Origin: Lutjanus erythropterus
Taxonomy: Eukaryota; Chordata; Actinopteri; Lutjaniformes; Lutjanidae
Direction of reading: 5' to 3'
DNA length: 64,000 nucleotides
Assembly (NCBI GenBank): GCA_020091685.1
Contig: CM034604.1
Coordinates: forward strand, 8,289,682-8,353,681
Shown here: positions 23,067 through 35,000 of the stretch, in pieces
How positions within the stretch are numbered: the first letter of the stretch is position 1
Layout of the letters: each line of letters begins with the position of its first letter
The notes under the pieces: generated by a model
Told to the model about the DNA's origin: nothing
The model's input: the letters and a program-made list of their open reading frames with translations, nothing else
The model's database searches: none
Program-made: the position numbers and the translations under genes

Positions 23067-26000
23067 TACATACCCTAAGGGCCCTTGGTTTGTATTTTGT
23101 AGCCCTTTTAAATCAAAACCAAATAACAAATGTATTTTGTCATCTTCATCAGATTTGCAATCTTAAATGAAAACAATGCACATCACATGTCAGTCAGTCT
23201 TTGAGTTTCCTTTCATTAGCTATTCCTGTTTATCAAATTGGTGCCATAAGAAAGCAATAAATAAAGTATGATTTAAGGCAAAAAATGAATAGATCTCCTG
23301 AAAACAGCACACAGCACAAAGAGCCTTGAAATGAACATTTCTTCACACATGAAACCAAATTTTGAAGCTCAGTTTTGAGGTTGCTGTAGCTGGTCAGTGG
23401 AGTGTGGTGTTGAAGGAATAGTTTGAGTTAACAGTGTGAAGTCAGCAGATATTAGTTCGTTTCCGCAGATCAGAGAAAATACACTCCTGAAAGTTTGAGC
23501 ACCCATGTCGATTTATGTTAATGACGTGAAGTAAAATGAATCCGTTTGCTATGATAGTACCACAGTCGCGATGCTAATTTCCCTTAGCATGTCAAAGGGA
23601 ATTTCCATTGTGTGTTAGCATTGAGCTAACAGACTTAGTGCTACTTATTTATGTATACCTTATATGTATATAAAAAACTCAATTCAGCAATCTGTGAGTC
23701 CAATCAGGAATCATAAAAAAGAAACATGATACTAAAGAGAATTTATTTATTTATTTATTTATTGTTTCTCCCGCCCCCAGCGTTTTTTTTTAAATGTCAG
23801 CATAAGGTAGTGTACTTTCTTCAGATGAAAGGATGGCTAATCTGTAGATCCATCCGGAGTGAGATGTTCCTCCAATCATTATTTGTCATGTTGATATCGT
23901 GGTTGTATTTGAAGTAGACTCACAAGTCAGTCTCTAAACATTTTGCTCAATGCAAGCTGAGGACAAGCTCCCAGTTTTCATCACTAAAACTGTGTGGAAA
24001 CAGACAGTTTAAAAAACAAACAAACAGTAAACTGAATATGGGGGTTTGAATTTTGGACATAACAATTTGAGGGTGTCAGCTTGGGTTTTGGGAAACTAAC
24101 ATTTTACCCAAAAAATCGATTGTCTACTGAAGAAAATGATCGACAGATTAATGTATAATAAAAATAATCAATAGTTGTAGCTCTACTCAGAGACCAGCAG
24201 TATTAATTTCTCTTCTATTGTCGTTGTTGTTCAGCACTTGTACATGTAGGATGTGACAGTTGGTCTTTGTGGTATTTGTGGCGCTCCTCCTCCACTGTTA
24301 CTGGACGGCTGGTTAAAAAGTGACAGTGATGGCTGCAGCATTTTACCCAAAGCTGAGCATTTTTCAACTCTCTGTGCCCAGAAAAAAACCCCCAAATGTG
24401 CAGCGCTCACTGCCTCGTCACGCTGTTGCCGTTTGTACTAAAGCAGAGTGTAAATAGGCTTTTGTGGACACAGCCCTTAACAGTAAGTAGGTTATGGTGA
24501 TATAAGACCAGATATCATCAGAGAGTGTGGATGTAAATTCCAATCATATCTACAGTACTACTGATCCTTTCACAAAATGTTCTTGTGTATGAAAGCACTA
24601 AAAGTGCCTCTAAAAACAACCTGAAAGGCTCTTATCCTTCTTTTTTTTGAAGCCTTTTCATTTTGAATGGCTCGTGTTACAGTGGCCAGTTGGTTTGAGT
24701 CTTTATTGGCAGTAGTGTCCACAACGATAAGGCAAGAAAGCACAATTTATGTCAGGGTAATTAAATAGCACCAACTGGAAACTCCACTGAAGCTCCATTG
24801 TGTGCAGCTGCTGTTGGAACACATACCTCGTATGTGTTTATAAAACTGAGGTTTAGAGTTTATTCTTGACCTCAGAAACAGCGATTGAGAAAAAAGTCCT
24901 GCCACAAAGTTAATTGAGTTCTGGGGCTTTTGATCATATTGCATGATCTTCATCAACAGATATACTTTGTCACAGAAATGCTTGATGTTAAAAGTTCTTT
25001 TCTTTTGTCCATTCTGGTATAAATGTCAGGGTTCAAAATTCATTCTTGACTGTAGAAACAGAAGTTAACGCATTTCTCACCATGAAGTTAATTTAGTAGC
25101 TATGCTGGAGGTTTGAATCAAAAAAGTTGTATGTTTAACAGGGAAAACCTACTGCTTTGTTAAACCACTCAGGCAGTGTAAACGAATGAATTTGTGGCTA
25201 CAGACTCTGTTCACCAGGATTTACCTGTTTGAAAATAATTTCACCACCTCAGTCTGGCTTTGTTTCAGTTGTGCTGAAAAGCTTCTTATTCACCGTATTA
25301 TTCTTGAGACTATGATGAAATGAACTGATCACTGGTGTATTCCGTGCTATCATTATTTGTTTGGTTGCACTGGTGCCAGTAATACAAATGCATCTGGAAA
25401 CTGGAAGAGACTTATTATCACTTCTGTGAGAGAGGTTACCTAAGGTGCAGTTCTATTTTGCTTTGCCAAGGCAGCGTTCACTTATGATTATCCTTTAAGC
25501 ACCTCCAGTGTAGAGAATATTTGCACAGGCAGTGTCTGCTTGATCACAATAGCCAATTCAAGGCGACCATTCTCGTGGGCTCCATGTTACATTTTCAAGC
25601 ACGTGGACACTTGCCGAGCTGGCCCTTTACACTTGCAGTAGGCACCTTGACCATGGGGGTACAAGTAGTTGTGTTTTTGATTGATCTGATGATTATTTTT
25701 TTCAGTGAATGAGTTTATTGTTTTTGTCCACAAAATGACAGAAAATGCTGAAAATCTTTATCAACAGATATCTGCAAATGAATGTAGACTCTGTAGACAA
25801 TTGACAGGATAAGGATGTTCCCATACCGATACCATTAGCAGGAAATGGTTCTCATAGTCCAGGAAATATGGTATTGGCTGTTGGCGAGTAAGTGAGCAAC
25901 AGTGCAGTGTATTAGCCCAGAAATGGGAAACGACCTCTTTCCCTCGGCATCAGAACGCGTTGCAAAGTCTGCATTATTGTAGCCAGCTCATGGTAAACAG

Positions 26001-29000
26001 TCTTTTTAGTCTGTGTCAGGAGGAGGAATAATTCGGTGGATATTCCATTTTCCAGTCGGAGTCAATGTTTTAGCAATGTTAAGGCCACTGCTGCAAACCT
26101 GACTAAGTTACTGACTGATCATTGGTACTGTGAGTATCTGGTGTATAATCTCTGAAATGCAAATACAAGAGTTGTGGAGAAGACAAAACAGGCTCTTTAT
26201 TAAGTGGACTGAACTGAGATTTTTTTTAGTGCACTGGTATAGGATTGGTTCTCATTTTGGTTCATGTAGTTAGAATTTGTATCAGGATGGATAAAATGGT
26301 ATCAGGACATCTCTCATAATTTTGGTATCAAATATTCTGGTTTGTAGTCTGAGTGATATTGACCAATCACATTTGAGCAGACTTTGGTTGGAAGCAGGTA
26401 AACAGTCAATGTAGAGAGCAAAAGAGGTGGAACACATTGATCGAAATGCAATCTCAGAACCCGTCGGCTGTTGTGTTAATCATGATTTGGCATTTTTTTT
26501 ATCTTTCTATATCTTCATTCATATGCAGATATCTGTTAATAAAGGTTTGCTGAAATGGCTTATATTGCCCATTCGTCTGTTTCAAGTTGCTAATCGGACT
26601 GTAAACAATGACTGGCAAATGGAAGAGGACATCTTTGTCCAAATATCTATTATCCATTATCTGGACAATTGCTGGCAACACCGGAAGCCGTGAAACATTG
26701 GCCGTTGCCCTCAGAGATTAGAAGCTTATTTATGCCCTTGTCACGACGACATTTAAAACGATGTAACCATCACTGCCCACAGACATCCATGTGTCCTTTA
26801 TGTTGGCATCGATGTGAAATAATGCATCCACTAGAGGATGCCACTCTAAGTCAGAAGTGAAGAAGAAGAAGAGTCAAAAGTTTCTCACCCAGACAAACAT
26901 GGTGACTCTGGAGGAAGTTGTGATAATGGACGTGGAGGCAGCGTTGTAGATGGTGGTGGTCTGTGCGTCTATTAAAATATGACGTGGACAGAGAATTATT
27001 TTCAGTAACTAATTAATCACGAACATCATCATTTTCAATACTTTCGGATTTTTTAAACTAGTTCATTGTGACCTGTGGTCATGTCTTGGTTGAACTATTG
27101 ACTACATTACAAGAGTGCCCTCACGACTACCAGCGGCACTGCTATGTTTCACTGGTATCCGCAAGTTTTGAGAAAATGTGCCCAAACATGGATATAACGA
27201 ACACAGAGTACAGACAGAAGGCTTTGTCTGTATCTGCGTGTTTACCCAGTAAATTCCACAAGGTATGGCACATCTGCGCAACGGTTCTGATCCGTCCTCT
27301 TTTTGATTAGGTCCTCTTTCCTTGCTCTTTGTGCTTCTAACATGGATAAGCAGGCTACATGGTTAAATAGTTTCTTTACCTCTGTCTTTATGATCGTGAG
27401 TCTGCATGGGGTCTTTTATTTTGAAAATTAACTGGATTCTCCCTGCCTTTTCTGTTTCTGACTTCCTGCCTGTTCAATCTGCTCTGTGCTAATTGATGCG
27501 GCATCTGTCAAAAAGAGATTTGGTGCGAATTCCCCGCCTCGCGGAGCGCCGAGCTGTATCTGGGACGCGTCTGAAACGTGCCGCAGTGCCTCTGGTGGAA
27601 TCACAAGCATTGTCTGGAATAGTGGCTCACTTCCACTGTCCTGGCGCAGCCGTACCTGGTGGAAAATGCAAGTAATGTTAAGCTTAAATGAGCTTTAGAC
27701 TGATGTTAGACTACAGCCAATGGGTTCCAAAATTGTCTATATGATTCTAACACGCCCCATACCCAAAGACATTAAATCAGGGCTCAACAATAAGTATTGA
27801 CTGCTTGCCCAGGTCAAGTAAAATGCCATGTCAGGCAAGTAAATCTGGCAACTCACTTGCCTGCATGGGCAAATGGTATAAAAGAGTGTTTGATAATTAA
27901 CAAATTGTTAATTTATTTTCCATGCAAAAATGGCAGAGAATGCTTTTTTCACCCTCTCTATATGGAAATCTCTCTATTTTTTCATTTATTGTCATATTCA
28001 ACTGAATCTCTTTTAGACCAAACAAGACATTTAAGACATCACCTTGGACTTTGAAAAACTGGCATTTACATTTTTCATTATTTTCTGACATTTTATGGAC
28101 ATAACAACCCTAGACTAAATATGACAATTAAGTTAAATTTTGTTGTCATTTGATATCTGCTAATAAATAAAACCATTTCTATCAAGCAAGTAAAAAATGA
28201 CTTTTGGAAATCCACTTGCCCAGTGGGTAAAACTGGACAAGTGGAAAAAAAAACATTAATGTTGATCCCTGCATTTTAAATCACTTTCATATCTGGAACC
28301 AGTGAATGACAGTAGTTGCTGATTTAACTTTCTGGTGATTGACTGCTACTTGATGCAGATGTGGACTTGCATTGGAGCCTTTACTGTAGTTCACTTGTGA
28401 GTTTGTTAAGCATCAGTGAATTGTACTTGCTCTTTTTTTTATAGTGTGCAGACAATAAGTAAGATAAATGTCGCCTAGAGATACACAATTGCGCAAGAGG
28501 TGAAGTGTTGGCACAGACATTTTCTTGTCGAGTGCTGGCTTGGCGTCCAAGCAGGACCACATGACAGTTGTGATTAGCACATTTGTCTTGTACAGCCTGT
28601 ACCACATAAAGATGTACATCCTGTGAACAGAGCCAGACATAAAGGCGTTTTTGTTGAGATTGTGCCCAGAGTCAACAAAGAGCGTATTGCATAAAAAAGG
28701 GGAAGTATTCTGCTGCAGACGTTTGAAAAGGCTTCAGGGTTCAAGATGACATTTGCTCAGAAGGAAGGAAGGACGAGAGCATCTGGAAACATTACGTGAA
28801 ATTACATAGAGTAACATCAAATAACATTCATGTGCTCAACAGCTTCGCAGGCACTTCACTGTGACAGTTTGAGTGTTCATAATCTATCACAGTCTGCATG
28901 TTAGACACCTCCTCTTTACACATTAGCTCTGTCCTCCTGCTGCCTCCCAGCTGCCCCTGTATGAACAGTCAGGGTAAGAATAGACATCCAGAGCTCAGGC

Positions 29001-32000
29001 TCTCCCCTCAGCACCGCGCAAGCTGTCCCGTTGCTCATTCACGCTGCCTCTGCATTAAATTACACGTCCTCTTTAGACAGCCCCGAGAAGTTAAGAAGCG
29101 TTCAAAAGCCCTCGTCCTCTCCGCCCGACTGTAGGACTCTCCAGCGTCTCGCTCTGTGGGGCTGCGGGGGCGTGACACGAGGCTTCAGCTTGTCAACAAT
29201 CCCACGGTGCCCTTCTGATTTTTTTTTCCCTTCCCTCCTCTCTTTTAAGTGCACATTTCCGTCTCTGCAGGGGTTCGGCCTTTTGAGTTGGCATCCAACA
29301 CATCGCCCCCCTCCCTTGTCCTCCTCCTCCTCCTCCCTCCTCCTCCTCCTCCACTTCCCACTCTTCCTCAGTCTTGTACAGCAGCTTGTGCTACATTGAT
29401 TCGCTGGTGTCGATACAAGCAGCGTTTTTGAGCTCTAATTTTAGCTGCGCCGCAAGAGGCTGGTGTGGAGGATATTGATGCTGGATGTCAAGAGTCGTGA
29501 CGCATTTTCATTTCAGAAATATGCGAACGGAGAAACTCAGGACTTTGATGCGTTCTGCATTTTGACTGTGTCTGGGATACTGACTGGTTCAAAGGATGCT
29601 GTGATTGTATGGTTTGAGTTGGGTGGGGGTCGGCGCCCGCTGGAAATGCCTCCCAGTAAAAGAAAAACAAAAAAACAAAACACACAAAAAAAAACGTATG
29701 CACTATTAGCATGGATAAATGCAGTTTACACATTTGACAGGTGTTCACAATCGGTACCAGGATGAGGAATGAAGCCAAGACAGCCACAAGCTCGTTGGTG
29801 TGTGGGTGTGTATGTATGTGTATGTTATTGTGTATGTATAAGGGAGGGGAATGGGCTCCAAGCCAGAAAGCAGGGTGGGTACACTGTGTGACTGCACATG
29901 TTCACTCACCACCCTCCATTCCTGCAAGTCTGTGCATGTTTTCCTCTTTTTTTTTTCCCCCTGCCGAGGACACTGAGATAGTGGAAACGTGTCCGCCAAA
30001 TACATTTAGAAAATATAGATTAGTTGATTGTGGCTTGATTCATTTAAATTCATACGTCCCTCGCCTTTGTGTTCTTCTGAAATGCAGTGCAGATTATGTC
30101 ACAGCCATAAAAAAAAAGAACAATACGTTGATAATGCTGTCAAAATGCACGCCAGATTAAAATGGAGCCTTGGTTTTGAGGGTTTCCCATGAATACAGAA
30201 AAATACAGAAAAAACCCCACAGATCTGATTGTCTGACGTGTGAATCTGTTATTGTACAGTATACCAGATTAGCAGAGTCTGATGTAAAGGGACACAGCAT
30301 CGATTACAGAAGTGCACAACATGTACGCTTTTGCAAGCGATGATACAGCAGCGTGCAGCTCAAATTGAACATGTGTAAATACAGTAGTTGTCCAGGCATT
30401 TTACCTTCACCACAGGCTGTATGTTTTTGCTGTCAGTCTCTCGTTTTTTTTACCACAATGCACTAAATCCATGAAACCTCAGCGGGTCTTTGAAATGCTG
30501 TTGATCTTCTTGTATGCATTTCGTCAGATGTAGCTGCTGGCAGTGTTGTATTAAGATGTACTGCTGTGTTCTTACTTGTGCTGCGTGTGTTTGCAGGAGG
30601 GACAGCAGCATGGTGAAAGAGGAGATCAAAGCGTTCCTGGGGAACAGGAGGATCTCTCAGGCAGTGGTGGCACAAGTTACCGGTGAGCAACAACACTGAC
30701 GCACTCTGAAACCATGTTTTCTGCAGCAGACGTAATGTCATTTTCTCTGTCATGCACATTTATTTGTTGCTGAATGTGCATTGCTCCAGTTGTTACATCT
30801 TAGCTGTTAAGCAACACTGGGCAGCTTTTTATATGTTTGCTTAGAGGGATAGTTTGGATTTTTTGAAGTGGGGTTTTATGAAGTACTTATCAATGGTCAG
30901 TGAATTACCTACAGTAGATGACGGGCGGCACGACCCCAGTTTAGAGAAGGAGAAAGGAGTACAAGCATGGAAGTTAAGCATTGTCCTGTTTGGACAGTTT
31001 TACCCACCTTAAAAATCATTATTAGTTTAAGTGTAGTTTAGAATATTTTTACTTTACTTTTTACTTTACCTTGCCATTAGACAGCATTTTTTGTCAGGAA
31101 ACTGCTGTTTTATAACACAAATATCACTTATCTCGCTCCACCTGACTCCTTTGACAAAATCAGAAATTTTACCTCGCAGAACACGGGAGTTGCTGGTTTA
31201 ACTTTTTAAAGCACTAAAGTAAAAAGAAAAGTAGAAAAGCTCAAGCTAATTAATCGAGGCAGCAGTAGACCAGCAGTTCCTGTGTTCTTCATGGTAAAAT
31301 TGTTGATTTTGCAAGTGGAGTTTGGTTGCTTTGGAGAGAGCAACAGTTGGCTTATATAATGGTGTTTTCCAAACGGAAAAGTCTGACAGCAAGTTAAAGT
31401 GGTAAAAATAATTCTTAATATAGCATACACTTAAACTGATAATTTAGAAGGGCCTTGTTTCAGGTGGGTAAAATATGTTTTACTGGTAATCGTGTTGACA
31501 GCTGTACATCATAAAGCTTCCTACACTGGTTCTCCTGCTGCTTCTCCAACCTGGGGGCGTGTCGACCGCCATGTAATACATTATGAATAAATACCTCATA
31601 CAGTCCCACTCCAGACAATCAGAACTATCCCTTTGAGGACAAACAAAGAAGATCAGAGGGGGGCTTCTTATGCATCTGCTTAATATGTGCACATAAGGTT
31701 TGGGATTTTAAGGATAATGATTCTGAGCCCAATGAGGGAGGAGTAGATGTGACTTTGAAAACTTATTTATGGAAAAAGGGGATCTCTAAATAAATATGGG
31801 CACTCATGAGTTGTCAATATCATCTACCATTGCTGCTTGATAACAGCTTTTTACAAAGAGCGTAAAACCTAATTGAATAGAATTATCATTGCACATTTTA
31901 TTTCATTGATTTAGTTTGAGATTTTTTTTTTTTTTAATACATGAATAGTAGATAGTGATGCGTTCTCTTTTCTGCCGTCTCTGGGCTTTTCATCCATATT

Positions 32001-35000
32001 TGGGACCAGAACTTTTACTTGACTGTTTTGGTTTTGGTTCTGTGACTATTAAAGTCTGAAGTTAGAAGGAAAAATTGTTAGTTTTTTTTTTCCAAATGAA
32101 AACAGGTGCTATAAAAGCACAAAAATAGTACAAAAATGCTAGTATTAACCTTTACAAACCTGTTGTACATAAATCAAATCCTCCACTTCAACAAAACCGT
32201 AGGCTACCACTAGAAACGAGTGAAAGTTCCCAGCAGTATTTCTGCAGCTGCAGCCTGTGTGAGAGACAAGCGATCGGAGAAGAAATAAATTCAGAGCTAA
32301 GGAGAGAGAAAACACTTTCTCCCTCTAGTATTCCCCTCTGTCTCTCTCGAATTCTTCCAAGGGCTGTCTACAAATTGTACCGGGGCTTGATGCAAAACAC
32401 TCTGTTGTAATTCGATGTCTGGCTGCTTTCCAGGCATCAGCCAGAGCAGGATCTCTCATTGGCTGCTGCAGCACGGCTCCGACCTGAGCGAGCAGAAGAA
32501 GAGGGCCTTTTACCGCTGGTACACGCTGGAGAAAACCACACCAGGTACATCTGAGCCTTTCAACCCACTTGCACTGCTCACTCTTGACTCTGTGTGTTTG
32601 GTTGAGTTGATTTGTATAACATATTGAAGGACTGTGGTTAAAAATGGAAGCAAGAGTAGGAAGGGAAGTGAGGGATCTCTGTTCCATGAAAGGGAAGTAA
32701 AGCTGTGGTTGACCAACTGAAGAAAAGTTGAGAAGTTTTAAACTTGGATGTAAATATAGCAGAGGTGTTAGCCTGCCTCACTGATCGCAGCAGGAGAGCA
32801 GCTCCAAAGAACGGAAGCACAGTAGGAAAACTCTGCTGTTTCCAGCAGTTTCCTGTTAGACTGTTAATGTGATAAGTAGAATTAGGCAGCGTCTTGTGGT
32901 GTATGTGGTGCAGTGAGATGTGATTCACGCTATATGATGCCTCAATTCCATGTAATAACTCACAGGTTAGCAGAAGCTTGTTGGAGTGTAAAATGAATTG
33001 GAGGCTGGTGGAGACAAAGGGAGATGGGACTGTCTGCAGCAGTTTGGTGGAGATGAATTGTTGTGCACTGTAGAGCTGCAATGATTAATCAATTATTAAT
33101 TGACTATTAATGCCCATCCATTTTGATAATCGTTTAATTATTTTGAGTAATTTTTATGTCCAAATTTTCCATATTTCAGCCTTTCAAATGTGAACATTTT
33201 TTGGTTTCTTTACTCCTCTATGACAGAAAATTTTGGGTTGTGGACTAAATAAGACATTTGAGGACATTACTGTGGGCTTTGGAAAACATATTTTGTAATT
33301 TTTTTTTACATGTAATGGAACAACTGATCAATTAATTGAGAAAATAATCAGCAGATTAATCAATAATGAAATAATCTGGTGTGCACATTTTGTTTTAGTT
33401 TTAGCCTTTTGACGAAAATGTATGTTTTAGTCGTTTAGTCTCAGTCATTAGTTTTAGCCACCAACACAAACATTTTAATCTCATGTTTGTCTTGTGTTTT
33501 TACCTCCATCGTGGATGTTATGTTTTTGGTTTGCTCTATTTGTTTGTTGTCAGCAGGATTATTACAGAGAAACTACTGGCCCGATTTTCATGAAACTTGG
33601 CGGAAGGGTGTAGCCTGGAACTCATCAAATTTTTGAAGCTGAATCTGAATCAAGGCGGGGATACACTAATTCTTTTTCACTGTTGTTGATAGGGACAGAT
33701 TGAGCCTGTGTGGCCTTGAATTCCTGAACAAACTTTATTTTTTCTTCATGTAAACATAAAATTAACCCAAAACACACTATCCAGACTTGTTGAAGTTGAT
33801 GGCACTCTCGTTTTTAACACAGATAAATGGAATCAAAACATCAGTTTAGCAGCTCTCACTTGACTTAAATATATATATAAATGCACAGCTGAGATGATGA
33901 GGCTTCATTTTGGTACAACCATATTTTGACATTATTCTAATCATATTGGAAACATCCTGACATACAGCAGCTGTCCTTGCAGATTTGCTTGTCATAGAAG
34001 ACGGCACTATTGGCCTTGGCAGAGGTCTGCACTCTGAGTCATTCTAGTTGATGTTTATGTTTTCAAAGCAGGCTACATCTGTCACCATTTTTGGCTTGGA
34101 CAGTTACCGTACTTACAGGTGTTCTCATCTTTTACAAGGATAGTGTATGCACTATAACAGGCCACAAAGGACAGGCCACAAATCCAGTCACCATCAATAA
34201 GTCCTGACAAACTTAATTTTTTTGAGACACTGTTTACATTTAGTACGGTTAGCTTTGGTTTCATATTGAAGTCATCCGGCAGACTAAAGAACTTTACATG
34301 TAAAACATGTAAGGCTGCGTCTCCCACTGTTTGACAATGATTGGTTTGTAGACAGGCGTGCGTCTGACGTCGGCGTGTTTACAGTTCAGCAGGTAGCCTG
34401 ACGTCAGTGGTCGTTTATGGAGGGAGATGAATGAAGAGATTCACATAGCTGTCGCTACAGTCTTGTTCTGAATTAGTTAAGAATTAGGCAGCGTTTGTTG
34501 TTGAAGAAATTGGAAAAGTGTATGTATTAGTTGTAGGCCTGCAACTAATGATTATTGTCATTGTTGATTGATCTGTAGACTATTTTCTTGATTAATTCAT
34601 TGTTTGGTCTATAAAATGTCACTAAATGGTGAACAGTGTCAGTCAGTGTTCCCAAATCCTTCATGTTTTGTCCACAAACCAAAGATATTCAGTTTACTGT
34701 CATACAGTAGTGAAGAAACCAGAAAATATTTACATTTAAGAAAATGGAATCAGAGAATTTTGACTTTTTTCCTTAAAAAATTAGTCAAACCAATGAATCA
34801 GTCATCAAAATATTTGGTTATTTGGTTATTTAGTTGTCTTCTTGGGTTCTAATTATTCATTCTCTGTCTTATTTTTAACTCTTGAGGTCAGTTCCTGATT
34901 ATTAAATGTTTTAAATTTCAAGGCTGAAGTCAGTATTCAGGGAGGGAAATCTTTAGTAAGTCAAGTCTGAGTGCAGTCAAGTCTCAATTTTTTTTTTTTT

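Larger units (their letters stand above)
22499..30596 (+). other. hmbox1 intron 1 of the coding region (8.1 kb)
   Basis: Holds the repeats listed at 22694, 22986, 24110, 25805, 27310 and 27778, and a repeat-poor GC-richer block near 28980-29640. No exon with a family signature was found. Confidence 0.9.

Noticed and set aside
22896-23170. Tyr-Ile repeat frames on both strands
   Set aside because: A (TA)n microsatellite.
23410-24110. Possible MITE starting gaaggaatagtttgagtt
   Set aside because: The start resembles a known fish MITE end, but I could not find a matching inverted right end.
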